A stretch of DNA of 64,000 nucleotides from Hermatobates lingyangjiaoensis (GCA_026182355.1 JAPFBL010001929.1:2472001-2536000), one strand, 5' to 3'. Positions 22,355-34,065 are shown, counted from the stretch's first letter. A program made the numbers and translations. The notes: a model not told the origin generated them from the sequence alone.

Positions 22355-22415
22355 GCATCACCGGATGGGTGACGCCCGAAACCAGTCCGAGAGCTTCAGC
22401 AGCAGTGTACGAGGT
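22355..22415 (+). ncRNA. Possible hammerhead-like relic
   Basis: CGGATGG, a GGG/CCC-type hairpin, GAA, ACCAGT and C, then CGAGAGC resemble the PLE hammerhead layout (compare ACCGGT stem III at 59,067), but the core does not fit CUGANGA. Weak call. Confidence 0.25.
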
Positions 22416-22429
22416 AAGACGATATATTA

Positions 22430-23020
22430 TAGTTCCAATATTAATAATTATATGTAAGTTATATATAAGTTATACGTAAGTTATAGGTACATTTACTATA
22501 TGCAAGTGTTAGCATTGTAATGAACATTTTATTATTCTCGCCTTCTGGTGTAGCTGCAAAACACGCATAACATGTGTAAATTTTCAATAGACAAGCCTAA
22601 GATTTAAGCCAAGGTAACAAACATGGGTCTTCTAATAGACCCAAGTTTGTTTCATTGGGTCTATTTGAACATAGTGTAAAATATATAAAGTTAGTAGTCT
22701 TTCGCTGTTGAACAATTCGATCTATTATATAGTAAAGGAGAAAAAGGAAGATATTTTTTCTCAGAGACGTCTGTAAGTATGCTCTTATGTGGATTGATAG
22801 CTGTCAGACAGAAAGCCAGCTGGCAAAGGTAGACAAGGATATGCTTGACTTAGGAATCGCTTTTCTACCTTGTTTCACTAAGAAAAACTCTTGTACTTTT
22901 TTTTTATTTCGATGTATTTCTTGAATTAATACCAATTCATTTTTTTAGAGCATTTGTAATTTTACATTCACTTTGCCAGTGTATTGGTTACTCTCACCGA
23001 CCGTGGAATAGAAACAAAAG
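22430..23020. other. No gene recognised
   Basis: AT-rich sequence; nothing supported. Confidence 0.45.
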
Positions 23021-23029
23021 TATAGTTTA

Positions 23030-23200
23030 TCGAGACTCGGTCAGTTCTTCAGGTTCAAATTAAACTCTCATTGCCAACGTTTAGGTTTTTATTTGAAACC
23101 TTTTTCATAGGCCTACAAAAACAGAGGAAATATAAGAAATAACACATTCATTCAAAAATCAAACATACCTAAAAGTGCAATTAGTTACAATTAAGAAATA
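23030..23200 (-). mobile_element. PLE terminus, family C-like
   Basis: Minus-strand 3' end with the reverse complement of ggcctatgaaaaagg and cgttggcaatgagagt, running into a TA tract at 23,214. A plus-strand relative is at 62,100-62,300. Confidence 0.8.
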
Positions 23201-23208
23201 ACAATATT

Positions 23209-23213
<5 letters not shown>

Positions 23214-23249
<36 letters not shown>

Positions 23250-23265
23250 TAATATATATATATAA
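23214..23265. repeat. (TA)n microsatellite
   Basis: Interrupted TA run. Confidence 0.9.
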
Positions 23266-23267
23266 CA

Positions 23268-23412
23268 CTTAAAATAAACTGTGGCACATAGACTAAAATA
23301 TAACAAAGACTTACTTTTCAATATTTTGACCGTAATGGCGGTCGAAATATTAAAAAGTAAATCTTTGTTATGTTTCAGTCTATGCGTCACAGCTTATTTT
23401 AAGTGTTATCTG
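23268..23412. mobile_element. Foldback with a hammerhead tail relic
   Basis: Inverted arms of about 65 bp meet at ACCGTAATGGCGGT. The right arm continues CGAAATATT, the GAA plus AUAU signature. A diverged relative lies at 53,130-53,220. Confidence 0.6.
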
Positions 23413-23457
23413 TCCTGCCGGACCGTTTTTCGTTTATCGTGGTATATATATACATAT

Positions 23458-23492
23458 ACATACACACACACAAACACACACACACACACACA

Positions 23493-23556
<64 letters not shown>

Positions 23557-23575
23557 TGTGTGTGTGTATGTGTAT
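23458..23575. repeat. Compound (CA)n(TA)n(TG)n microsatellite
   Basis: CA, TA and TG tracts in series form a self-complementary run. Long IYIYIY or THTHTH reading frames here are artefacts. Confidence 0.95.
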
Positions 23576-23795
23576 GTATAAATATTATCAACAGGAAAAC
23601 GATGCAGAAAAGACAACAACCGTTTTGCAGTAAATTATAGACACAAGATAAAGTCATAAACACACTTTAGGTCACTACTTTTCAGCTGAACCGTCATAAG
23701 GAGAGTAGAAATAGGGACAACAAGCACACTTACAAAGCGACGGTTGCAGATATATGAATATATATATGAAAGCTCGCTGGACCGTTTCATTTAAT

Positions 23796-23840
<45 letters not shown>
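23796..23840. repeat. (TA)n microsatellite
   Basis: TA run before the next family A foldback. Confidence 0.95.
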
Positions 23841-23844
<4 letters not shown>

Positions 23845-23846
<2 letters not shown>

Positions 23847-24123
23847 CGAGTTCGAGATTAACAAAGAGCAACACACAAAGTAGGGAAACACACTTCAGAA
23901 TCAAATTTTCGGGTAATCCGTCTTCAGGAGAAAGGAGAATGGGAGACCAAGCACGTTGTAGACGCGTCTACAACGTGCTTGGTCTCCCATTCTCTTTTCT
24001 CCTGAAGACGGATTACCCGAAAATTTGAGTCTGAAGTGTGTTTCCCTACTATGTGTGTTGCTCTTTGTTAATCTCGAACCCGTATTGTGTCCAGTTTGGA
24101 TCGTATTTCGTTTTATCAGTGAA
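23845..24123. mobile_element. Foldback of PLE family A termini
   Basis: Minus-strand end (23,845-23,965) and plus-strand end (23,966-24,123) with almost no spacer. Hammerheads at 23,899-23,930 (-) and 23,999-24,029 (+). Confidence 0.85.
23999..24029 (+). ncRNA. Hammerhead ribozyme motif, PLE family A
   Basis: CTC/GAG stem I, CTGAAGA, extra C, GG/CC stem II, GAA, AATT, unpaired T. Intact core. Confidence 0.75.
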
Positions 24124-24149
24124 ATATATATATATATATATATATCACT

Positions 24150-24320
24150 CAAAATTCGAAAAAACGATCCAAACTGGACGCAAATCAGCTCAAAAACAAA
24201 GAAAAGCAACACACAGAGAAAGAGACACACTTACAAACTCAAATTTTCGGATGATCCGTCTTCAGGAGAAAATAGAAAGGGCAACCAAGCACACCGGAAA
24301 CACAACGGCAGGAAACATGG
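24150..24320 (-). mobile_element. PLE family A terminus, diverged subfamily
   Basis: Minus-strand 3' end. The hammerhead at 24,238-24,268 has an improved stem II (GGA/TCC around TCA) with the same core and AATT stem III. Confidence 0.8.
24238..24268 (-). ncRNA. Hammerhead ribozyme motif, PLE family A subfamily
   Basis: CTC/GAG, CTGAAGA, extra C, GGA/TCC stem II, GAA, AATT, unpaired T. Compared with other family A copies, stem II has changed with pairing extended. Confidence 0.75.
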
Positions 24321-24362
24321 GTTTCCTATATATATATTTATAATGACTGTTTCTATGGAATC

Positions 24363-24549
24363 CGACTTATAATAATTGGATTGGATTAGTATAATTACCA
24401 TTATTCTATGGTAATGTCACTTTGAGGACTTCAGGATAAGCACATATTTCTCCCCTCGGAAGTATGTCAAAAACTGAACTCAAACTTAATCGTTAACTAT
24501 TTGTTTATCATTACACATTTTTTAGTTGGTATTTTTTAGTATACATTTT
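24363..24549 (+). repeat. Inverted repeat arm, left
   Basis: Matches, in inverse orientation, 28,950-29,143 (shared ggattggatta, accattattctatggtaat and cttcaggataagcacat). The right continuation of this copy is at 26,984-27,047, beyond the HINE-like insertion. Confidence 0.85.
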
Positions 24550-26169
24550 TTACTTTACTATAAGTAAAGTATAATGATCGTGAAAAAATTCGATCTCGAG
24601 ATTTTGACGGAATTACATGTTTTGAGGTCCCAGAAGTCGTTTTATGAAGTTTTTACGATGATGTCTGTGTGTGTGTGGGTGGGTGGGTGGGTGGGTGGGT
24701 GGGTGGGTGGGTGCGTGGGTGGGTGGGTGCGTGGGTGGGTGCGTGTGTTAGCATTGCTTGTTACCACGCTACGGTCCAGAATCTTTGATGGATCAAGTTG
24801 ATATTTTACACAAAAATGGGCCCCATCTAGACGAAGATCCCTATTGTTTGGGAAGAATTATGCATGATGGGAAAGTCACTTTTTTTGCCAAAAACCGTTT
24901 TTTTTAAAACATTTATTTCTCCTAAACTACTAACGATAGAGTTTTGAGATTTTGACATTATCTTTGAGGTTACAAATGGAACAAACGAAAAATATATTCA
25001 AAATTTTATATCAACAGTAAATATTTTTTTTTTTCAATAAAATGTACAAATTTTGACTTATAAATCAATCTCAAACCTTGTGAGAGCGATACAAGCCATA
25101 CTGTTTGACGGACAAGAATGAAACTATGCCTATAAATAGAACATTATATGGAGAATGAGTTGAGATATTTTTTTCTAAAATTACATTCGCTAAAGGGGCG
25201 TTAGAGTACGATTTGTGTTTTCAGAAAATGTTTTTTTGACGCTAAACGGCTCGTTAAAAAATTATGAAAATTTGAACAAAAATGGAACGACAAATTAGCA
25301 ATTCATAAAAAAAAATCATGAAGTTTCAATTACGGAAAAGAGCAATAACGATATAAAAACTCTTTGTTTATCCTAGACTAAGAGATCACCTGCTATACTT
25401 GTCGAATTTTTTGTATTTTTTTACATTGTTTACATTGACTTAGAAATTTTTTGAGCGAATCCACTGAGATAAAATGGATGTTTCTAATGGAAAAATGAAT
25501 ATATATTATTGACTTATAAGAGATGTAAGAGGAATAATATTGTACAGGTAAATGATAACACTCATCAAAAAAATTCGTATATATGTTATTTGACAAAGGG
25601 GAAGGAAAATGATCTTTTAATACTAAGAAGCCATAAAATTCCCATTATAATAATTTTAAAAACCAAAAATGTAAAAGATAATTCAAAATTAATTTTTCGT
25701 TTAGAGATTAATAAATGAATTATCGTACATCTTTAATTATAAATCACCTTAAAACAACATTTTCCTGTTTTAAATTTGAAAAAATTTTACTTTAATAATC
25801 AATGTGGAACGATGTAAGTAAACGATGTAAGAAATCCACAGGCTTTTGGAACAAAAGCCATGTTCTCTTGTAGGAAATATTTCGTTTCAAGAAATGTTCA
25901 CTTTGGTTTTTCAAAAATGTTATTACTGCTGTAGTTATACTAATGAAATTATTTGCAAATAATAAATTATCTGTGATGTACAAAAATAAGCTTATAAAAT
26001 GATATGTCCTTCAATCACTATCTGTACTACCTCAGGAATGAAAGGCTAATAATTATATCCCATTTAGATGTTTACGTTATGCCTAAATGAGACGTTATGT
26101 TTTATATACTCAAGAAATTTGACATTAAGTTACTTATAGTAAAGTAGAGTGTAGGCCACTCCAGATTTT
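24550..26169 (+). mobile_element. Helentron/HINE-like element, copy B
   Basis: Begins ACTTTACTATAAGTAAAGT and ends with the 16-nt inverse TTACTTATAGTAAAGT, the hairpin GAGTG-TAGGC-CACTC and CCAGA. A GGGT minisatellite occupies about 24,675-24,745. No coding sequence. The insertion site is defined by the empty twin at about 28,960-28,975, where a T run joins the two flanks (AGTATACA and AATACATAATTT). Copies A and C share ends and internal blocks. Confidence 0.75.
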
Positions 26170-26988
26170 CGAATTTTTTATATTTTTTTACATTGTTTAC
26201 ATTGACTTAGAAATTTTTTGAGCGAATCCACTGAGTTAAAATTGATGTTTCTAATGGAAAAATGAAAATATATTATTGACTTATAAGAGATGTAAGAGAA
26301 ATAATATTGTGCAGGTAAATGATAACACTCATTAAAAAAAAATTCGTATATATGTTATTTGACAAAGGGGAAGGAAAATGATCTTATTAAATGCTAAGAA
26401 GCCATAAAATTCCCAGTATAATAATTCTGTTAAAAACCAAAAATGTAAAAGATAATTCAAAATTGAAATCTTTCGTTTAGAGATTAATAACTGTAATTAT
26501 CGTACATCTTTAATTAGCAAATCACCTTAAAACAACATTTTCTTCGCTGTTTAAGAAGTTTTTCAGAGAAAAAAAGAGTATTTTACTGTTTCAAATTTGA
26601 AAATTTTACATTAATATTCAATGTAGAAGGATGTCAAGTAAACGATGTAAGAAATCTACTGGCTATTTGAACAATAGCCATGTTCTCTTGTAGGATACTA
26701 TTTCGTTTCAAGAAATGTTCACTTTGGTTTTTCAAAAATGTTATTACTGCTGTAGTTATACTAATGAAATTATTTGCAAATAATAAATTATTTGTGATGT
26801 GCAAAAATAAGCTTATAAATTGATATGTCCTTCAATCACTATCTGTACTACCTCAGGAATGACAGGCTAATAATTATATCCCATTTAGATGTTTACATTA
26901 TGCTTAAATGAGACGTTATGTTTTATATACTCAAGAAATTTGACATTAAGTTACTTATAGTAAAGTAGAGTGTAGGCCACTCCAGATT
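26170..26988 (+). mobile_element. Tandem second tail of HINE-like copy B
   Basis: A direct repeat of about 25,403-26,169 (767-bp offset), diverged by small indels, ending with its own 3' hairpin and CCAGA. The element therefore has one 5' end and two tandem 3' ends. Confidence 0.85.
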
Positions 26989-27047
26989 TTTAATACATAA
27001 TTTAATATTTATCTTGTTACTTATATCAATATGTATCATTTATTTTC

Positions 27048-28892
27048 TTTTTGATTTCTATTTTATTTATTTATCAAAGTTACTTGTCTTTCATCAGAGA
27101 GGCAACACTAATAGAGTGCTATTGAGAAAGAATGTTTCAGTTCTGGAATGCCTTTTGGGCTGCTCACTTGTAAATTTTTAAAACTTGAATCTGAATTGTT
27201 CAGAAGGTTCTGTGCTTTTGTTGAATAGTCCCTCTCAATTAAAACTTTTTTAATTCATTATTTTTTACATTTTGCAGTTTTTCTTTCTATTTAATTTTCT
27301 GTTTTAATTGATTTATATTTTTTTTTTAAAACCCCAATAACAACTCTTCACTCTCTTAAAATTTGATTTTAACAGACTATTTATCAATAAACTCGAGTAA
27401 TGCCAAATTTTATACTACCGATATAGGATGAAACCTGTAATAGAAACCCAAGTTGGTTCTTACTAACATGTTCTTATTAAAGAGTTAGACACACGTTCTT
27501 ATTAAAGGTTGAAAATGACAACCTGTAAGTGCAATTATTGAAAACAGCCAAACTTGTGTTATAACATATTAATCGATTTAATCTCTCATGTTCAACTCAA
27601 CCGGTTTCAACAATGCCAGGAAATTGTGGCAAATTTCAGTATATACAGTGTACGAGAAAGAAAAAGTTGCTCTCGTAGATTTAAAAAAGGTTGAATATTA
27701 TTTGACTGTAATTGAAAATTTTTGTTACACAATTTTTGTTTCAAAATGAAATCAGCGATGTGGTTGCAGTTTTTGGTCACATACTGTTGGAGGTGTTTAT
27801 AGAACTCGACCGGTCATTTTATGTCGAACAGTAGCAATTTTTTAAGGAGTGGCATATTTTGATTGATTGTTAGATTAAGGTTAATGGGTGTACTATCATA
27901 CATGAAAACTGACATTTAAATTCAAAAAATTTTTTCAGCAAAAAATCTCTTGAAAATCAAATGAGATGTTATGCCACCGGAATCTAATCGACTGATATCA
28001 CTACCAAGGAAAGAAATACCTATTAAAACTTCAAAATACCTATTAACTTCTGATAATTAATAAGTTTATAGAATTTGTCTTTCAAGAAAATCTCTATTAA
28101 CACAAAATGCTTATCTATGCAATATACAAACTGACCCCCAAATTTTATTATAAATCACACATGAAAGTATAATACAATGGAAAAGGCGATGGTGCAACTC
28201 ACAATGGTTTGTGAAGGCAATATCACAGTAACAGAAGTTCGGGTCAGCCTCTCTGGTAAATGCCTGCCTTTTCCAAGTGAAGTGACATGCTACTCGTATG
28301 TTATTGATAACTTACGTGACACCATCAACTTTTCACACAACAACTCTATCTGCATCAACAATCAAAATTGTATTTTTAATAGAAATTTCAGAAGTAGGTA
28401 AACATCTTTTGATATTTACCCTAAGTAGCTCAAAGAATATTTAACTTATAAATTTTACTATTTCCTATTTCCTGAACCTTGCATAATCTCTTAGCTAATA
28501 TCGTAATATGAAAAAGTTGGTTGTTTCCTTGTTTTTGTTACGAAATTTTCTTTTCTTTTCTATATAATTAAATGAAATAAACTGTATTACTACATTGTGT
28601 TTGATTTTAGTTTTATTTCTAACAACACTCAAATCAGCAATAAATATGTTAGATTCGCGTTAATCCTTTTGAAAAGCATAAATGTCGTATTCATATACTT
28701 TTCATAATTATTTTAAACATACAGATATTATAAATGCCTATTTGAAACCAAAATTCCAGTTTTTCAATAGGCACATATATGCTCTATGAAAGAAAGTATT
28801 TTTTTTGGCGGAGTTTAAATTTATGATTAAGTTTGTGATATAAATTAAGTAAGTAAGTAAGTAAGTGATATAATTAAGTGTGATGATTAAGT
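27048..28892. other. No gene recognised
   Basis: AT-rich sequence. A 74-codon plus ORF at 28,177-28,401 (MEKAMVQLTMVCEGNITVTE) lies in slightly GC-richer sequence; I do not recognise it and see no splice or promoter support. Confidence 0.45.
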
Positions 28893-29143
28893 AAGAAAAT
28901 AAATCATACAAATTGATATAAGTAATAAGTAACAAGATAAATATTAAATTATGTATTAAAAAAATGTATACTAAAGAAATACCAACTAAAAAATAAAATA
29001 TGTAATGAATAAACAAATAGTTAACGATGAAGTTTGAGTCCAGTGTTTGATATACTTCCGAGGAAAGAAATATGTGCTTATCCTGAAGTACTCAAAGTGA
29101 CATTACCATAGAATAATGGTAATTATTCTAATCCAATCCAAAA
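28893..29143 (-). repeat. Inverted repeat arm, right (empty-site twin)
   Basis: Reverse complement of 24,363-24,549 joined to 26,984-27,047 without the HINE-like insertion, so it records the pre-insertion sequence. Confidence 0.85.
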
Positions 29144-29526
29144 ACAAAGATTTTGGAGATAGAATGCTAATAAATAACATAGTTATTAAATTATTTTTAA
29201 CGTTTAAATTATTGTTGCTTTCTAGAAATACTTAAGTAAAATAAATTACAAATAACGGAATACGGAAGTTTTATTAATCTATTAGGTGATAAAATTAATA
29301 TAAGCACATCAAAATTGGTTTTGTTAATCAGTTCGAGTGACATATTGAATGACTTTTATAAATTGAAGTGTTTCTAAGTTTTCTATTGTACTTTGTGGGT
29401 ATAAAAAATGTATGCAACAAAAAGATCCCTTGCTCAACAAAAGGTTTAAAAAAAAATAGCGTGTAATCTGCTATCTCAATTTCAAAATAGAAAACTACGA
29501 TTTGGATTATAAAAATTACCAATTAT
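29144..29526. other. No gene recognised
   Basis: AT-rich sequence; nothing supported. Confidence 0.45.
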
Positions 29527-29900
29527 ACTAGAGGATTATGGGAAATTGACCCCAGGGGCCAGGAGCGGTTCTGATTAAAATTAAACCCATTTGGTCGGGT
29601 ATTAATCGGTTGGGGTGGACGGCTAACATTGTGGGGAGTGTTAACTGGACATACTCAACGTCCAGCTCAGGCAGTTTGTAAATATTCATGAACATGATTT
29701 TCATATGTGAGGGGTAGGGGGCGGTAGAGGGGTGTACACCCCTCCTCCCTCAGGTCAAACCTTGTTAAATCACATCTGCTAGGAAATAGAAGGTACATTT
29801 ATGTCAACCTGCCGAGTTCAGGAAATTAAATTCTCCTTTGTTGTGGCCCGCTTAACACTCGACTACTAATAAATGTTTATTCAGGTGCTCCTCACCTCTA
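29527..29900. other. GC-richer unclassified segment
   Basis: Contains a G-rich stretch (gaggggtagggggcggtag) followed by a complementary-looking ACACCCCTCCTCCCTC, able to form a hairpin near 29,708-29,750. No ORF or known repeat recognised. Confidence 0.35.
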
Positions 29901-30245
29901 GTTTAGTGTATTTAACATTGCAGCAAGGTAAAACAATATAAATATAAACAGACTTAATCAAATGTCATTAATGAAGTGATTTAAGAATTTAAAAACCTGG
30001 AAACAATGAACAGATTTAGATGCCTTATAAGTTGAAAATTCGAATAAAAAAATTAGGAGAAAATAAAGAAATATTAAACCCATAAAAAATCCAAATTGGT
30101 GTTGTAAATTTAGCCATTTTTGTAAAATATTATTTTTCTTTAAAAAAAAAGGCGTGGACCTTTGTTTCAGTGTCTTTAGTACTGAAAATCACTGGTCAGA
30201 TTTGTAGCTATAACTAGATTTTTCATAACGGAGGTAAACAAGCTT
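29901..30245. other. No gene recognised
   Basis: AT-rich sequence. Confidence 0.4.
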
Positions 30246-30249
30246 CCCG

Positions 30250-30320
30250 TAACATATTGCTGTCGTCCCCAAGCCTGTACGGTGTCAAGAACTTGGTAAA
30301 AACGTCTACACAAATAAATT
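30250..30320 (+). repeat. SINE fragment (tail)
   Basis: CCCAAGCCTGTACGGTGTCA matches the tail of the SINE at 31,948 (CCGAGCCTGTACGATGTCA). Confidence 0.6.
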
Positions 30321-30570
30321 TGAGTGGGGTAAAGTTTTAACTCTAACTTTAAATTCAATCATGTAATGAAGCCTGCTAACTATTAGAAACACGGATAAAT
30401 AACAAACGAGGCATACTTTGGAAGCATAAAACCATGATAATGGTTAATTTTTGTAAGTTAAAAAGTTTCGGTCGCATTTTAAGAATGGAAGCTGCGTTTG
30501 CATACGTGATCACTTGTGATTCTCTTTGAAACTGACAAAAGCAGGATGCAATTCTTTCAAAGAAAAAAAA

Positions 30571-31420
30571 ATGGTGTAGCCTGACGGGTAGCGTACTTGC
30601 TCTTAGGAATAAAAATTTGAGGTTAAATCTTGACTGTGTTCGAAAATTTAACAGTTCATGTTAAACTTGATGTTTTTGGCTATGTTTCGTACTATGATGA
30701 CAATTTAAGGTTAAATCTTGACTATGATCCCAGATTTAACATTTCATGTTAAACTTGATGTTTTTGGCTATGTTTCATACCATGATAACAATTTAAGGTT
30801 AAATTTTGACTATGATCCCAGATTTAACACTTCATGTTAAACTTGATGTTTTTGGCTATGTTTCATACCATGATAACAATTTAAGGTTAAATTTTGACTA
30901 TGATCCCAGATTTAACATTTCATGTTAAACTTGATGTTTTTGGCTATGTTTCATACCATGATAACAATTTAAGGTTAAATTTTGACTATGATCCCAGATC
31001 TAACATTTCATGTTAAACTTGATGTTTTTGGCTATGTTTCGTACTATGATAACAATTTAAGGTTAAATCTTGACTATGATCCAAGATTTAACATTTCATG
31101 TTAACTTGATGTTTTTGGCTATGTTCCATACCATGATAACAATTTAAGGTTATATCTTGACTATGAACCCAGATTTAACATTTCATGTTAAACTTTGCTA
31201 CGATCACACATTTTATGTGGCAGGTAAAAAATCTTGTGTACGTATTCTCTCAGAAAGGACGTTAACCTCCTGATCTCCAGCCTTTGCGACATAAACTACT
31301 CCTTAAAGATCCCTCCTCTTGTAAACTGAAGTCAACTGTAGATTAGGCCATCTGTTGTTTACTCTACCCAGTAATGCACTCGCTCATAACTAAATGAACC
31401 CTCTCTTTACACCCTAGAGC
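30571..31420 (+). repeat. SINE interrupted by an 88-bp tandem array
   Basis: A SINE-like head (30,571-30,617: tagcctgacgggtagcgtac) is followed by the tandem array and then by a SINE-like tail (about 31,236-31,420, with gacgttaacctcctg and aatgcactcg). Both parts are diverged from the 31,948 copy. Confidence 0.55.
30611..31205 (+). repeat. 88-bp tandem repeat, about 6.7 units
   Basis: The phrase tgtttttggc recurs at 30,671, 30,759, 30,847, 30,935, 31,023 and 31,110. Each unit includes ggttaaatcttgac and tttaacatttcatgttaaac, the latter a small palindrome. No coding potential. Confidence 0.92.
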
Positions 31421-31947
31421 AGCGCTAAAGCTGAAAGTCTATAAGTCTGTGTGTTGACATCTTTTAAGGTGGAATCATTCCAAAATTTCTTTTTATATAT
31501 TTTACAAGGAAGAATGATTTAAAATATTCTTTGAAAAAATATTTTTGAAACATAAACTGTACAACTGTAGAAGTATTAAAATGCACTGTCATAAAAATAG
31601 AACTGAGCACAGTGTAATGATAGAATAAATGGATCGATAATTACAAGCCTAGATATCAGTTAATTTTATATTTAAAAAGAAATTGGAAAAACTAAAGTAT
31701 TTACAAATCAAAAGATGTATCTGGTAGATAAATTAATATTAAGGAAAGGTGAGGTATGGATATTCAGATTGGAAGTTTCGACTGTCCCTACTAAGGTCTC
31801 TTGGTAAGTGACTCCATAGATCCATCCTCAGGGTCTTTCATGATTATATGTAACTTCAGATAAAAGGAAATTGTTTTATACTTGAGTTCACAGACAGGTC
31901 ATGACTTGCTGGTGGAAGAACAAGATCACTTGTTAATATACCGCTAA
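31421..31947. other. No gene recognised
   Basis: AT-rich sequence. Confidence 0.45.
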
Positions 31948-32290
31948 GGGGACAGATTGGCTAAGTGGTTAACGTACTCGCCTCTGGGCTGGGAGTCCAG
32001 GGTTCAATTCCCACCTGGCCTCCATTTATTCAAGCGGGATGTGAAATGAATCTGCATATGTCAATCCTCGGAGAGGATGTTAAGCCATCGGTCCCGAGCC
32101 TGTACGATGTCAGGTACTCGTTAAAGCTCCCTACTCGACGAAATGCACTCGAGTTAGGCAAAATTTAGGACTCCCAATGTAGAATCTGCAAAATCACCGA
32201 TCAAACAAAAAGCCGGTAAACGGCTGACATTATCACTCGCGAGGGGATTGGTTAAACGAAAAATCTATCTAGCTAACCAAAGAAGAAGAA
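31948..32290 (+). repeat. tRNA-derived SINE, fullest copy
   Basis: The head carries a pol III box A (TGGCTAAGTGGTTAACG, 31,958-31,974) and box B (GGTTCAATTCC, 32,001-32,011) with tRNA-like spacing, followed by a tRNA-unrelated body (cggagaggatgttaagcc, gagcctgtacgatgtcag, gaaatgcactcgagtt) and an AAGAAG-type tail. Other pieces lie at 30,250, 30,571, 34,495 (-), 36,465, 38,849, 55,195 (-) and 57,785 (-). It is a SINE, not a functional tRNA: the tRNA body does not fold cleanly and the body is repeated elsewhere. Confidence 0.85.
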
Positions 32291-33455
32291 AACACTTTGA
32301 AATATAGTAACCGCTCTGACAGAACTGCAAGGTAAACTTTCTGGATAAGAAACTACTGAAATACTGAACATGTTTAAACGTGTAAACTGATTTGTTTAAT
32401 AACTTACAAATTCTGTCTATTTCAGTCAAATCTGTCAAATTTCTGTCTCACCTTTGGAATAATTGTACTACAAATTAAAATATTTGTAATAATTCATTAT
32501 TGGTTTTGCCTGATAATTTTCTTTAATTTGTTATGAAAATTGACTATAAAGATGTAAACAGGATGAAGGGGAATACACTAAAGGTCTTTTATGGATACAC
32601 CTAACTTGTGTGCTCCCAGGAAATAATTGGCGATAAGGAATACAGTAACGCTAAGGTCTCTCTTAGGGTTAGGGGAATAATTAACAGTAACCGGGCCTAC
32701 ACGGATATTGACAAAGTTTCTAGACCAACAACAAGCTATATGAATTTTCGTTTATCTTAACAATATTAATTTTACAGGCAATAAGTTTATATTATATTTG
32801 TTGAAGGGAATATAAAGAGACATTAATTTGGCCTTAACAACACATTAGGTTGTTATTATATGAAAATAATAATACAAACTTCAATAAAAGACAATAGCAA
32901 TTCTGCAAGACAAATCAATGACTATATAATAATAACAGCTATTATTTTGACAAAAATTATGGATTTTTTTGTAAAATAATATCAAATCTAGTGGTAATTT
33001 CTTCTACCTTTTTTTTTATTTTCTTGATAATGGAGTCGGTGATATTTTCCACCGACTGCAACAAATAATGATACATTTTTCTCCCAAATTAACGACTCTT
33101 AATATCAAAAGAATGTGCTCGGCTTATGAGAAGAATACAACGAGAAAGAAATTCCCCGAAAATTTAATTTTTTTTTTTAATAAAACATGTATAAAAGAGG
33201 AACTGTGTCTAATATATTTATACAGATTTCTCAATAATCATTTGATACTAAATTGAGCTTATAACTAAATTATAGTTTCGTTTTGGGTGTTTATATGGAC
33301 TGACAGATATAGTTGACTTGTTCCAACTCATCGTTCACCTAATCTTACCTTACCATCTCATTTCACTCCTTACAAAATAGTTCTTTTAACTCATTTTGCT
33401 TATATCCTTAACAAAACTTACGTATCCGCATTGTACTTGTTTACGTCTCTTTGTG
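32291..33455. other. No gene recognised
   Basis: AT-rich sequence with no supported ORF or repeat. Confidence 0.45.
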
Positions 33456-33460
33456 GACCT

Positions 33461-33515
33461 GACGAGGAACGGTCAAACGATTTAAGTGGAATATAAGAAA
33501 AGTTCACTTCTTGCA
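33461..33515 (+). ncRNA. Degenerate hammerhead relic in a PLE terminus
   Basis: CTGACGA core followed by a damaged stem II and AAACGATTTAAGTGG in place of the GAA and stem III region. Presumably dead. Confidence 0.35.
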
Positions 33516-33524
33516 TATATATAT

Positions 33525-33665
33525 AAAGATTTCACATAAACACGTGAAATAGCAATCAATGATCAAACCACAATATGAAATGAGGAAAAAAGACAAAGAT
33601 CTTTCAACCGTAACAAGTGGTCTTTGTCAGAGTCAAAAATCCAACTGAGTTGGGTTTTTTAAGTC
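33525..33665 (-). mobile_element. PLE family F terminus
   Basis: Minus-strand family F end. The hammerhead at 33,592-33,634 has core CTGACAA (G8 to A) and should not cleave. Confidence 0.8.
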
Positions 33666-34065
33666 TTTTTTAATTTAGGAATATATGAAATGGTGATAAT
33701 TTAACATCTTACTGGTTTTGTGAGTGATGAATTCCTAATTTCACGGAACCTTCATTGTTAAATGTCTTCCATGTTCTTTCCGTTTCTCATTCTCTGAACA
33801 TTTATAGGTAATTTGTGTGATATATCTTTTTTATGATATATTGTATAAAATATTTTGTGTATGTTCTTTAGAAGCACCTACAGCAAAGTCAATAGTATAG
33901 AGGTATCCATTCATCCTTTCATCTGTGTTTTGATTTATCAATATAAGCATTTTATTGTAATTTGTAAAGTTAATTAATTCAATGTATTGTAGAATATACC
34001 ACAATTTTATGAAATAAATATGCATATAGAAGTAAAGTAAAGATAATGGGTAGTTTATTACCTAG
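33666..34065. other. No gene recognised
   Basis: AT-rich sequence. Confidence 0.4.

Noticed and set aside
23403..23663. Several ORFs of 60-119 aa rich in IYIYIY and THTHTH
   Set aside because: They are translations of CA/TA/TG microsatellites; the same applies to ORFs near 8,393, 18,953, 52,243, 52,993 and 62,610.
24574..24801. 75-aa ORF with VGGWVGGWVGG repeats
   Set aside because: Translation of the GGGT minisatellite inside the HINE-like element.
30611..31205. Regular 88-bp repeats as a possible CRISPR array
   Set aside because: Units are directly adjacent with no unique spacers, in a eukaryotic context; it is an ordinary tandem array.
31948..32025. tRNA gene
   Set aside because: Boxes A and B are present but the sequence continues into a repeated tRNA-unrelated body with other copies in the window, so it is a SINE head.
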